DNA from: Roseateles sp. DAIF2 | GTDB taxonomy: Bacteria > Pseudomonadota > Gammaproteobacteria > Burkholderiales > Burkholderiaceae_C | DNA length: 64,000 nucleotides | Assembly: GCF_015624425.1 (NCBI RefSeq) | Contig: NZ_CP049919.1 | Span: forward strand, 248,001 to 312,000 | Direction of reading: 5' to 3' | In this document: positions 47,306 to 57,172 of the stretch, piece after piece | Layout: each line of letters begins with the position of its first letter | How positions within the stretch are numbered: position 1 is the first letter of the stretch | Made by a program: the position numbers and the translations under genes | Notes under the pieces: generated by a model | The model's input: only the letters and a program-made list of their open reading frames with translations | Told to the model about the DNA's origin: nothing | Database searches by the model: none

Positions 47306-47712
47306 CGGGTGATCTTTTCGTTGTGCAGCAGGGCATCGCCGATGGCATTGGGGACAAAGGCGATGGCCTGGCCGGCTGCCGACAACACATAACCACTGCC
47401 GATCGCGGTGACGATCACCGCGGTGCCGACCGCTTGGCTCGCCTTGCCGGTGAAGCGGACGCTGGCGCGGGCGCCGTCCGAGGCGCGCTCTAGGATCCAG
47501 ACGCTGCCGTCGGCCGAGGCTTCGACCGCGGTGACGCTCAGCGTCGCGCCGGCCGTTAGCAGGGCCACCGGTGCTGCAACCGATACCGCCACCGGCAGCA
47601 GCGAAAGGCCGCTGGCCTCGGAAGCTGTCGACTGGGCCCGGACCGGAGCCTGCAGCGCCGAGGCGAGTATCAGGGCCGACATCGGCGCCCACACCTGTTG
47701 CATCTTCATCAA
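47302..47712 (-). CDS. Secreted protein of unknown function linked to DUF2145
   Basis: 136 aa with signal peptide (WAPMSALILASALQAPVRAQ). The mature part is rich in Ala, Val and Ser with a repeated small beta pattern (VTAVEASADGSVWILERASD) and a C-terminal ALLHNEKITR. It is often found as the upstream partner of DUF2145 genes; I know no function. Its stop overlaps the DUF2145 start. Confidence 0.7.
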   Translation of the reverse strand: MMKMQQVWAPMSALILASALQAPVRAQSTASEASGLSLLPVAVSVAAPVALLTAGATLSVTAVEASADGSVWILERASDGARASVRFTGKASQAVGTAVIVTAIGSGYVLSAAGQAIAFVPNAIGDALLHNEKITR

Positions 47713-47816
47713 GACTGGATTCCGAGTGACGAGGTGGCGTGATCATCGCGTGGCCTGACAGGTTTGCGTAGTTTCATTTGTTGACGGGCTCGCTCGGTGC
47801 ACGCTCAGGTAGCGTT

Positions 47817-49055
47817 TCACGCTACCTGAGCCTCGAAATGCCGGCGCGTCGCGAACACCTCGGCGCGCAAGGCCTGACCCCGCCAGCGCACCGCGCGCTT
47901 CAGCGCCAGGTCGAACAGCAGCGGGTTGTGCTCGCGCAGACGCTCCAGCGGCGCCACCTGGTCCGGCCGCAGCAGCTCCGCGCGCACCAGGCCGCCGAGC
48001 CGGTACAGCGGCCCGACGCCCGGCAGCGGATAGTCCGAGCCATGCAGCAGGCGGCCATGCCAGTCCTGCCGCTCCAGCAGCGCGCGCCAGACCTCGGGCC
48101 GGCGGTTGAACTGGAACAGCGCCGACACGTCGCCCAGCAGCAGGGCATCCCAGGCCGGCTCGTCCATCAGCCGGGCGAACAGCTCGAAGGCCGGCACCGG
48201 GCGCGGTCGCGGCCGGTCCAGGTCCAGCGCCTGGCCCAGCGAGGCGCAATGCGCGGCGATCACGCGCACGCCGCGGGCCAGCGGCGCGCGCAGCAGCAGC
48301 GGGTTGCCCAGTTCCTCGCGGCCGGCGCCGGGCACGGCCTTCTCCTCGCCGCAATGCACGATCAGCGGCAGGCGCGCCGCGGCCAGGCGGTCGTAGAAGG
48401 GGCTCAGGCGCGGGTCGCGCAGATCGATGTTCATGCTGCTGGGCAGCCATTTCAGCGCCACCGCGCCGCCGGCGATCGCCGCCTCCAGCCGTGTCAACGC
48501 ATCCGCGCGGTAGGGATGGATCGAGGCCACCCAGGCGTAGCGCCGCGGCTGGGCGGTGGCGACCCGGCGCGCATAGGCGTCGGGCACATGGAAGGTGGTC
48601 CAGTCCGGCTGCGGCCGGCCCCGCTCGTCATGGGCCTCGTCGAAGGCATAGAGCAGCCAGCGCGCGCCGCTCGGGAAGCCGGCGGCCAGCTCGTCCAGGT
48701 GCTGCAGGTAGGCGCGGTCCACGCTGGGCGCGTCGGCCGGCACGCAGGCGCCGTCCATGATGGCGCGCCGGCGCAGGCTCTCGACCGGATGCCACCACTG
48801 CGTCATCTGCGGGTGGATGCGGCAGCCGCTGCCGGCGTCGCCGGTGCCCAGCAGATGGCAATGCACGTCCCACAGCTGGGCCGGGTCCAGGTCCTGCCAG
48901 CAGGCCTGCAGCAGCGGGTGCTCGCGCAGCTCCAGCGGCAGGCCGCGGCCGCAGGGGTTGCGCAGATAGGAGGAGGCCCGGGCCGGGTCGGTCAGGCTGC
49001 TGAACAGGCCGGCGACGGCGGCCGCGCCGCAGCACAGCAGGTGGCGTCGTTGCAT
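47817..49055 (-). CDS. Amidohydrolase-family metal-dependent hydrolase
   Basis: The 412-aa protein has an N-terminal Tat-like or Sec signal (MQRRHLLCCGAAAVAGLFSS) and a TIM-barrel: WDVHCHLLG (first metal ligands), VALKWLPSSMNID, LPLIVHCGEEKAV, VIAAHCASLGQA and HGSDYPLPGVGP (final Asp). This is the amidohydrolase_2 type that acts on 2-amino-3-carboxymuconate-like substrates; the substrate is unknown. No partner gene is evident. Confidence 0.86.
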   Translation of the reverse strand: MQRRHLLCCGAAAVAGLFSSLTDPARASSYLRNPCGRGLPLELREHPLLQACWQDLDPAQLWDVHCHLLGTGDAGSGCRIHPQMTQWWHPVESLRRRAIMDGACVPADAPSVDRAYLQHLDELAAGFPSGARWLLYAFDEAHDERGRPQPDWTTFHVPDAYARRVATAQPRRYAWVASIHPYRADALTRLEAAIAGGAVALKWLPSSMNIDLRDPRLSPFYDRLAAARLPLIVHCGEEKAVPGAGREELGNPLLLRAPLARGVRVIAAHCASLGQALDLDRPRPRPVPAFELFARLMDEPAWDALLLGDVSALFQFNRRPEVWRALLERQDWHGRLLHGSDYPLPGVGPLYRLGGLVRAELLRPDQVAPLERLREHNPLLFDLALKRAVRWRGQALRAEVFATRRHFEAQVA

Positions 49056-49195
49056 GGTGAAGGTCGAGGGGCGCGGGGCCCGGGAGTCGTGATGGGCCGC
49101 GATGTTCGGCAGCGGCGGCAGCGGCGCCGCGGTTTTTCCCGCGCGGCGGCGGGGCTCGCCGCCGGCGGTGGCGTTTTGCGCTACCGTCGCGGGCC

Positions 49196-49960
49196 ATGAG
49201 CACCCAGACCCTGATCGAGATCATCAAGGCCGAGCTGAAGAGCCGCGGCCTCAGTTATGCCGATGTGGCGCGCGAGCTGGCGCTGTCGGAGTCGGCGGTC
49301 AAGCGCATGTTCGCGCCGGGCGGCGAGATGCCGCTGTCGCGCGTCGACGAGCTGTGCCGCGTGCTGCAGACCGATTTCGCCGCGCTGACGCAGCGCCTGG
49401 GCGAGCGCCGCCAGCTGCGGCGCGAGCTGACCCTGGCGCAGGAGCGCGCGGTGCTGGCCGACCCGAAGCTGCTGCTGACCGCGATCTGCTGCCTGAGCCA
49501 CTGGAGCTTCGAGCAGATCGTCGCCGGCTACCGCATCAGCGAGGCCGAGGCGACCCGCTACCTGGCCGAGCTGGACCGGCTGGGCATCATCGAGCTGAAG
49601 CCGCTGAACCGCTACAAGCTGCAGGTGGCCAAGACCTTCCGCTGGCGGCCGCAGGGGCCGGTGATGAACTTCTTCCGCGAGTCGGTGATGGGCGACTTCT
49701 TCGCCGGCGGTTTCGATGGCGAGGGCGAGGTGCTGAGCCTGGTGCATGGCCAGCTGAGCCATGCGATGGCGCGCGAGCTGGCCGAACGGCTGGAGCGGGT
49801 GGCCGAGGACTTCGCGCGCCAGCATGTGCTGGACCAGAAGCTGCCGGACGCCGAGAAGCGCCGCTACACGATGGTGGTGGGCATGCGCAGCTGGCTGTTC
49901 GAGGCCTTCCGGCACCTGCAGCGCAGCGATCTCACCAGAACTGCCAGTTCCCGGTCCTGA
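49196..49960 (+). CDS. XRE-type helix-turn-helix regulator
   Basis: The 254-aa protein has an N-terminal HTH (LIEIIKAELKSRGLSYADVA, then SESAVKRMFAPGGEMPLSRV). A larger C-terminal domain (ICCLSHWSFEQIVAGYRISE; LNRYKLQVAKTFRWRPQGPV) includes a second winged-helix-like segment. This build is common in uncharacterised proteobacterial regulators. The 3' end overlaps the convergent CAAX-protease-related gene by 29 bases. Confidence 0.85.
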   Translation: MSTQTLIEIIKAELKSRGLSYADVARELALSESAVKRMFAPGGEMPLSRVDELCRVLQTDFAALTQRLGERRQLRRELTLAQERAVLADPKLLLTAICCLSHWSFEQIVAGYRISEAEATRYLAELDRLGIIELKPLNRYKLQVAKTFRWRPQGPVMNFFRESVMGDFFAGGFDGEGEVLSLVHGQLSHAMARELAERLERVAEDFARQHVLDQKLPDAEKRRYTMVVGMRSWLFEAFRHLQRSDLTRTASSRS

Positions 49961-50600
49961 TCACCCAGATGCCCAGCACGCCGTTGGTCACCGCATGGGC
50001 GATCACCGCGGTCCAGAGCTTGCCGGTGCGCATATAGAGCCAGGCATAGGCGAGGCCGGCGACGATGGCGGCCAGCCACAGGGTATGGGCCAGCATGAAG
50101 ACGAAGGTGGAGAGCACCAGGGCCTTCAGCCCGGCGCGGCGCGGGTCGACGCGCTCGAACTGCGGGTCGGCGATCCAGCGCATCAGGAAGCTGCGCCAGA
50201 ACAGCTCCTCCATCACCGGCACCAGCAGGGCCGCGCCGGCCCAGCGCAGCGCCACCAGCGGCCAGATCAGCGCGCCGCTGGCATCCAGCGGCACGAAGCT
50301 GGCGGTCGGGGTCGAGAGCTGCATCCAGGGCGCATCGAGCCGGATCCAGAGCGCGAACACCAGCAGGCCGACCGCGACGCTGAGCAGCAGCTCGCGCCCG
50401 CTCGGCAGGTTCTGGCGCGCCAGCTCGCCGTAGTCGCGCCAGTACCAGACCAGCAGGCCGCCGACCACCAGCACCGACAGGCCGTAGATCCAGCGCGCGT
50501 CGAAGTTGGGCTGCTCCGGCAGGGCGCCGCGCAGCGCCAGCAGGACCATGAAGGCGGCAAAGGGGACGGTGCGGGCGATCGCGGCGGGGCTGAGGGTCAT
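49932..50600 (-). CDS. CAAX prenyl protease-related (CPBP) membrane protein
   Basis: The 222-aa membrane protein has seven or eight helices, EELFWRSFLMRW (EExxxR), FVFMLAHTLW and VIAHAVTNGVLGIW. It resembles the CAAX-protease-related subfamily found with exosortase/PEP-CTERM systems. No exosortase is in this window, so any link would be to a distant locus. Its 3' end overlaps a convergent regulator gene. Confidence 0.85.
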   Translation of the reverse strand: MTLSPAAIARTVPFAAFMVLLALRGALPEQPNFDARWIYGLSVLVVGGLLVWYWRDYGELARQNLPSGRELLLSVAVGLLVFALWIRLDAPWMQLSTPTASFVPLDASGALIWPLVALRWAGAALLVPVMEELFWRSFLMRWIADPQFERVDPRRAGLKALVLSTFVFMLAHTLWLAAIVAGLAYAWLYMRTGKLWTAVIAHAVTNGVLGIWVIRTGNWQFW

Positions 50601-50627
50601 GTCTTGCTCGGCGGTGAAGCCCCGAGC

Positions 50628-51377
50628 TTAGCGCCCTCCCGCGACATCCAGCAGCGTGCCCACCGTGTAGCTGGCCGCATCCGACAGCAGCCAGGCGATC
50701 GCCTCGGCGATCTCGTCGGCGCGGCCCAGGCGCTGGATCGGGATGCCGGCGGCGGCGCCATGGGCGTCCACGCCGCTGCCGCCATGGATCTCGGTGTCGA
50801 TGATGCCGGGGCGCACGCCGTTGACGCGCACGCCCTCGGCGATCACCTCGCGCGCCAGGCCGACGGTCAGGCTGTCGATCGCGCCCTTGCTGGCCGCATA
50901 GTCGACATAGACGCCCGGCGAGCCCAGCTGCGCGGCGCGCGAGCTGAGGTTGACGATCGCGCCGCCGGCGCCGCCATGGCGGGTGCTCATGCGCTTGACC
51001 GCCTCGCGGCAGCACAGCAGGGTGCCGATCACGTTGACGCCGAACAGGCGTTGCCAGCGCGCCAGCTCCATCTGGTCCAGGCGCTGCGCCGGCGCGACGA
51101 TGCCGGCGTTGTTGACCAGGCCTGTCAGCCGGCCCAGCTCGGCATCGAGGCGGGCGAACATGGCCAGCACCTGGCCCTCGTCGGCCACATCGGCCTGCAG
51201 GCAGATCACGCGCCGGCCGGGGTGGGCCGTGCGCAGCTCGGCGGCCAGCGCCTCGGCGGCCGCGCCGTCGCGCGCATAGCCCAGCGCCAGCTCATGCCCG
51301 CGCGCGGCCAGCAGCCGCGCGGTGCCGGCGCCGATGCCGCGGCCGGCGCCGGTGATCAGGGTGATCGGCGGCGCCAT
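50628..51377 (-). CDS. SDR-family NAD(P)-dependent oxidoreductase
   Basis: The 249-aa classical short-chain dehydrogenase has TGAGRGIGAG (cofactor loop), NNAGIV, a Ser in IVNLSSRAA, YxxxK in DYAASKGA, and VNGVRPGIIDTEI. It is FabG-like in layout; the substrate is unknown. It starts one base after the stop of the GGDEF gene, so the two are probably one transcript. Confidence 0.93.
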   Translation of the reverse strand: MAPPITLITGAGRGIGAGTARLLAARGHELALGYARDGAAAEALAAELRTAHPGRRVICLQADVADEGQVLAMFARLDAELGRLTGLVNNAGIVAPAQRLDQMELARWQRLFGVNVIGTLLCCREAVKRMSTRHGGAGGAIVNLSSRAAQLGSPGVYVDYAASKGAIDSLTVGLAREVIAEGVRVNGVRPGIIDTEIHGGSGVDAHGAAAGIPIQRLGRADEIAEAIAWLLSDAASYTVGTLLDVAGGR

Positions 51378-51378
51378 C

Positions 51379-53007
51379 TCAGGCCAGCGCGACGCGGTTG
51401 CGGCCCAGGTGCTTGGCGCGGTACATCGCGCTGTCGGCGCGGGCGATCAGCAGATCGGTGGCGTAGGGCGGGGTGCTGGCCAGGCCGATCGACAGCGTGA
51501 CCTCCAGGCCCGGGGACAGGTCTTGCCAGGGGAAGGCCTCGACCCGGTGGCGCAGCCGCTCGCAGACCTCGAAGGCGCGGTCCGGCACGGTGTCCGGGAA
51601 CAGCACCAGGAACTCCTCGCCGCCGTAGCGCAGCAGCAGGTCGCTGCCGCGGGTGTTGTCGCGCAGCATCTGGGCCAGCTGCTGCAGCACCTTGTCGCCG
51701 ACCGCATGGCCATGGCCGTCGTTGATGTCCTTGAAGCGGTCGGCGTCGATCAGGGCCAGGGTCAGGGCCTGGCCGCTGGCCTCGGCCTCGCGCAGCAGGG
51801 CCGGCATGCGCGACTCCATGCAGCGCCGGTTGCCCAGGCCGGTCAGCGGGTCCTGTTCGACATGCACCTCCAGTGCTGCGGCGCGCGCCTCCTGGCGCTC
51901 GGCGCGCTCGCGCGCCTGCTCGGCCTCCAGCCGGGTGACGAAGAAGCGCGACTGCGCCATCAGCTGGGCGATCGCGCGGCGCCGCTCGATGGCCTGGAAG
52001 ATCTCGAACTGCCGCAGCGCCTGCTCATGGTGGCCCAGCTGCTTGGCGGCGCGGTACAGCGCATGGTGGACGCGCAGCGCGGTGGCGGCCGGGGCGCGGT
52101 CGCCGGCCTCCTGCAGCAGCAGGCGCAGGTCGTCGTAGGCGGCCTCGGGTCGGCCGCGCAGCAGCGCCAGCTCGGCCAGCGAGCAGCGCACGCGCCAGCC
52201 CTGGGCCTCGTAGCCGCGCACGCGCGCCTGGTCCAGGGTCTGCTCCAGCAGCGTCTCGGCCTCCTCCAGCCGGCCGGCATGCAGCAGGGCCTCGCCGAGG
52301 TTGCCCTCGGTCATCACCAGCGCGAAGGGGTCGCCGAAGTCCAGCGCATGCGGCCGCACCTCCTGCGCATAGCGCAGCGCGCCGGCCAGGGCCTCGGCGC
52401 AGGCGGCGTCGTTGCCGCTGTCGCGCAGCAGGTAGAAGGCGCCCAGCGCGACGCCGCAGAGGTTGTTCAGGGTGACCACATGCTCGTAGGGCGAGGCCTG
52501 GCCGCGGATCAGCACCGCGGCCTCGCTCATCAGGCGCTCGGCCTGCCAGGGGTCGCCCATGCGCTCGAAGGTGGCGCCCAGCGCGTTCAACGACATCGCG
52601 ATCAGGCGCAGGTCGCCCAGCTCCTGGGCCACCGCGCAGCCCTCGTTGGCGCTGCGCATCGCGGTGTCGAAGTCGCCGGTCTCGAAGCCGGCCAGGGTCA
52701 TCCAGCGCAGCAGCTCGCAGAGCTCGGGGCTGGCGCCCTGGTTGCGCAGCAGCGGCAGCACCGCCTCGCCGGCGCGGATCAGCGCGGCCAGCGCGCCGCG
52801 GCGGTAGAGAAAGAAGGCGCGCAGCCGGCCGGCCTCGATCTGCTCGGCCACATGGCCCTGGGCGCGCGCCAGGTCCCAGGCGCGCTGGGCCTGGGCCTGG
52901 CCCTCGTCGAGCAGGGACGCGGCCTGGGCCTGACGGGCGGCCGCCAGGCAGGCATTCAGTTCATCGGTGCTGGAACGGACCTCGCCGCTGACGACTGCAT
53001 CTGGCAT
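51379..53007 (-). CDS. Diguanylate cyclase with TPR-like sensor region
   Basis: The 542-aa protein has an N-terminal region of about 370 residues made of tetratricopeptide-like helices (LCELLRWMTLAGFETGDFDT; LAELALLRGRPEAAYDDLRL). A GGDEF domain with the active RYGGEEFLVLFPDT motif and DADRFKDINDGHGHAVGDKV follows, so c-di-GMP synthesis is expected. No transmembrane segment or signal peptide is seen; the sensor is cytoplasmic. The co-directional SDR follows closely. Confidence 0.95.
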   Translation of the reverse strand: MPDAVVSGEVRSSTDELNACLAAARQAQAASLLDEGQAQAQRAWDLARAQGHVAEQIEAGRLRAFFLYRRGALAALIRAGEAVLPLLRNQGASPELCELLRWMTLAGFETGDFDTAMRSANEGCAVAQELGDLRLIAMSLNALGATFERMGDPWQAERLMSEAAVLIRGQASPYEHVVTLNNLCGVALGAFYLLRDSGNDAACAEALAGALRYAQEVRPHALDFGDPFALVMTEGNLGEALLHAGRLEEAETLLEQTLDQARVRGYEAQGWRVRCSLAELALLRGRPEAAYDDLRLLLQEAGDRAPAATALRVHHALYRAAKQLGHHEQALRQFEIFQAIERRRAIAQLMAQSRFFVTRLEAEQARERAERQEARAAALEVHVEQDPLTGLGNRRCMESRMPALLREAEASGQALTLALIDADRFKDINDGHGHAVGDKVLQQLAQMLRDNTRGSDLLLRYGGEEFLVLFPDTVPDRAFEVCERLRHRVEAFPWQDLSPGLEVTLSIGLASTPPYATDLLIARADSAMYRAKHLGRNRVALA

Positions 53008-53124
53008 GAGGGCTGGCTACAACTGGTCACAAAAGGGCAAGGGTAGCGCAAGCGATCCGGCCGGGGCGCTTGCGCTGTGCGTTGCACGCAATTTGTGCGA
53101 ATGTCGCCCAATTGGTGATCGATG

Positions 53125-54651
<1,527 letters not shown>

Positions 54652-54728
54652 GGCGGTCTCCTGGTTCGGTGGTATCGGGCCAGTCTAGGCCGCACCCCGG
54701 GCCCTGCCAATCCGCTTGCGGCGATTTG

Positions 54729-54750
54729 ATTGTTCGATAATCCGAACAAT
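54729..54750. promoter_or_regulatory. Palindrome overlapping the divergent LysR start codon
   Basis: ATTGTTCG, six bases, CGAACAAT: a perfect 8-bp inverted repeat whose right arm overlaps the ATG at 54749. It lies between mmsA and the LysR gene and is a likely binding site of that regulator, placed so that it would repress its own translation start or promoter. Confidence 0.6.
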
Positions 54751-55684
54751 GGAGACCAAGCCGCCGACCCCCGAGCTGCGCAACGAACTGCTGTGGGGCC
54801 AGCTGCATGCGCTGCTGGTGATCGCCCAGCAGGGCAGCTTCACCCGGGCGGCGCAGCGCCTGGGCCTGTCCAAGGCCGCGGTCAGCCAGCGCATCGCCGA
54901 CCTGGAGCGCGCGATGGGCCAGCAGCTGGTGGCGCGCACGACCCGCTCGGTGCGCCTGAACGAGGCCGGCGCGCGCCTGGTCGAGGACACCGAGGCCAGC
55001 TTCGCCCATATCACCCGCAGCCTGGCCGAGGCGCGCGACGCCGCGGGCCAGCCGCGCGGCCTGCTGCGCGTCACCGCGCCGGTCGCCCTGGGCCGCCAGC
55101 ATGTGGCGCCGCAGCTGGAGAGCTTCTTCCGACAGTACCCGGAGATCCGCATCGAGCTTGACCTGTCGGACCGGCTGGTGCCGCTGGCGCAGGAGGGCTT
55201 CGACCTGGCGATCCGCCACACCAGCAGCCCGCCCGACACCCATGTGGCGGTGAAGCTCTGCGCCTCGCGCGCGCTGCTGCTGGCCAGCGGCGCCTACCTG
55301 CGCCGGCATGGCGCGCCCGAGCATCCGGCCGAGCTGGCCCGGCACCAATGCCTGCCCTATCTGCGGCCGGGCCCGGCGGTCTGGCTGTTCGAGAAGCAGG
55401 GCGAGCGGGTCAAGGTGCCGGTGCAGGGGCCGCTGCGCGCCGGTAACAGCGAGGTGCTGCGCGAGGCCGCGCTGGCGGGCATGGGCATCGCGCTGCTGCC
55501 GGACTTCAGCGCGGCGCCGGCGCTGCGCGCGGGGCGGCTGAAGGAGCTGCTGCCCGGCTGGCGGCCGGCCGGCTTCTTCGGCGACGGCATCTACGCGATC
55601 CACCCCTGGAGCAGCGCGACGCCGCGGCCGGTGCGCCTGTTCACCGAGCATCTGAAGGCGGCTCTTGGTGCTGGTTTCGGTTGA
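54749..55684 (+). CDS. LysR-family transcriptional regulator
   Basis: The protein is 311 aa from ATG 54749 (METKPPTPE). The HTH is QGSFTRAAQRLGLSKAAVSQ, and the C-terminal domain is of the LysR substrate-binding type (GNSEVLREAALAGMGIALLP). An in-frame upstream start at 54716 would read through the palindrome and is unlikely. It is divergent from mmsA and may control it. Confidence 0.93.
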   Translation: METKPPTPELRNELLWGQLHALLVIAQQGSFTRAAQRLGLSKAAVSQRIADLERAMGQQLVARTTRSVRLNEAGARLVEDTEASFAHITRSLAEARDAAGQPRGLLRVTAPVALGRQHVAPQLESFFRQYPEIRIELDLSDRLVPLAQEGFDLAIRHTSSPPDTHVAVKLCASRALLLASGAYLRRHGAPEHPAELARHQCLPYLRPGPAVWLFEKQGERVKVPVQGPLRAGNSEVLREAALAGMGIALLPDFSAAPALRAGRLKELLPGWRPAGFFGDGIYAIHPWSSATPRPVRLFTEHLKAALGAGFG

Positions 55685-55703
55685 GGCGGCCGCACAAAAA
55701 AGG

Positions 55704-55731
55704 ACGCCCGACCGGCGAACCGGGCGGGCGT
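55704..55731 (-). terminator. Terminator between LysR and flavodoxin-fold genes
   Basis: GC-rich stem ACGCCCGACCGG, loop region CGAA, CCGGGCGGGCGT with one mismatch. Leftward it is followed by CCTTTTTT, so it mainly terminates the FMN-reductase gene; rightward the T-run is weak. Confidence 0.75.
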
Positions 55732-55834
55732 TTCAAGTCCTTGGAGCTCAAGGACGTCGTTGGGACCGAAGCCCGGCCGACGCCGGGCATGGGGGGCAAT
55801 GTAGGCAAGGCCGTCCGGCCCAGCCATCCCACCC

Positions 55835-56392
55835 TTAGGGGATGGTCCTGAAATGCCCCGGCGCCTGCGCCCAGGCGCTTGCATCTTGTTGCACAGTGTC
55901 CGGCGGACCGCCCTTGCCCCACAGCGGTTCGCGCCAGTCCATCGCCATGAACTCGGCGCTGAGCCGGGCGCTGTCGATGGTCGGCTGGGCCTTGGCGCGG
56001 TCGCCGCTGGTCGTGACCAGCCAGAAGCGCTTGCCGGCCATCCGGGCCTTGAAGTCAAGACCTGGCACCCGCATCCAGGCGCTCCAATGGTCGAGGTAGA
56101 GCTTCACGGTGGCCGGCAGGCTGTACCAGTAGACCGGCGCGACCAGCACCAGATCGCTGGCGGCCAGGGTCGCGTCCAGCAGGCGCTTGGCGTCGCCCTC
56201 GGGCATCGGGTAGCTGCCGACATCGTGGCGCAGATCGGTGAAGGGCGGCAGGCTCAGCCGCGCCAGGTGCTCCCAGCGCTGCTCGGCCGCGGGCGGCAGC
56301 CCCTCGGCGGCGCGGCGCGCCAGGGCCTCGGTATTGCCCAGCACGCCGCTGACGCGGGTGCTGGCGACCAGGAACAGGAAATTGGTGCTCAT
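55835..56392 (-). CDS. Flavodoxin-fold NAD(P)H-dependent oxidoreductase
   Basis: The 185-aa protein begins MSTNFLFLVASTRVSGVLGN, with the FMN phosphate-binding strand-loop, followed by SDLVLVAPVYWYSLPATVKL (isoalloxazine loop) and KRFWLVTTSGD. It fits NAD(P)H:quinone or FMN reductase families. The start is ATG 56392; the longer frame to 56440 is unlikely. Confidence 0.88.
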   Translation of the reverse strand: MSTNFLFLVASTRVSGVLGNTEALARRAAEGLPPAAEQRWEHLARLSLPPFTDLRHDVGSYPMPEGDAKRLLDATLAASDLVLVAPVYWYSLPATVKLYLDHWSAWMRVPGLDFKARMAGKRFWLVTTSGDRAKAQPTIDSARLSAEFMAMDWREPLWGKGGPPDTVQQDASAWAQAPGHFRTIP

Positions 56393-56505
56393 GCCGCCGA
56401 TGATACGAAGCGGCGTGCGATGGCGAGACAATAGGGGCATGAGCAGTCGCCCCCGCCAACCCGCCCGCCCTCAAAACCCCCGTCCAGCCGCTCAGCGAGC
56501 TGGAG

Positions 56506-57162
56506 ATGGGCAAGCTGCAAGACCTGCTCGACGCGCTGCCGGCGCCGCTGGAGCCGCTGGACGTCAGCATGCTGGACGGCTATCTGGTCGGCGTGCTGCT
56601 GCAGCCCAAGGCCGTGCCGGCGCATCAATGGCTGCGCCCCATCCTCGACAGCGAGGGCCGCGAGCTGCCGCCGGGCCTGCAGACCGATCCGATCCTGGCG
56701 CTGTGCAAGCGCCGCCACCAGCAGCTGAACCGCGCGATCGCCGAGCGCCAATGGTTCGACCCCTGGGTGTTCGAGCTCGGCGACGAGGAAGCCGATTTCG
56801 ACGACGACGACGACGACGAGGGCAATCCCTCCGAGGCCCTGCTGCCCTGGGTGGCCGGCTTCGCGCTCGCCACCGAGATCTTCCCCGAGCTGATGCGCCT
56901 GGACGCGGCGCGGCTGCTGGAGCCGCTGGCCGCGCTCTATATGCACCTGGACCCGGACGATCTGGAGGATGCCGACGACCTGCTCGAGGAGATCGAGAGC
57001 CTGGAGCCGCCGGCCGATCTGGAGCAGGCGGTCGAGGCCCTGGTAAGCGCCTGCCTGATGCTGGCCGATGTGTCGCGGCCCCAGCCCGCTCCCGCGGCGG
57101 GCGCCCGGCCGCCGGCCAAGCGCCGCGGCCCGCCCCCGCCGCGCGGCGGCCGGCGCCACTGA
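56506..57162 (+). CDS. UPF0149/YecA-family protein
   Basis: The protein of at least 218 aa shows the YecA-type motif (SMLDGYLVGVLLQPKAVPAH, then WLRPILD), an acidic run (DFDDDDDDEG) and a basic proline-rich tail. Family function is unknown. In-frame codons upstream of ATG 56506 continue the family pattern (PVQPLSELE) but no start exists there: an ATG at 56439 is one base out of frame and TGA at 56440 is in frame. The true N-terminus may be frameshifted in the CCCCC run near 56480. Confidence 0.8.
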   Translation: MGKLQDLLDALPAPLEPLDVSMLDGYLVGVLLQPKAVPAHQWLRPILDSEGRELPPGLQTDPILALCKRRHQQLNRAIAERQWFDPWVFELGDEEADFDDDDDDEGNPSEALLPWVAGFALATEIFPELMRLDAARLLEPLAALYMHLDPDDLEDADDLLEEIESLEPPADLEQAVEALVSACLMLADVSRPQPAPAAGARPPAKRRGPPPPRGGRRH

Positions 57163-57172
57163 AGCCGCGCGC

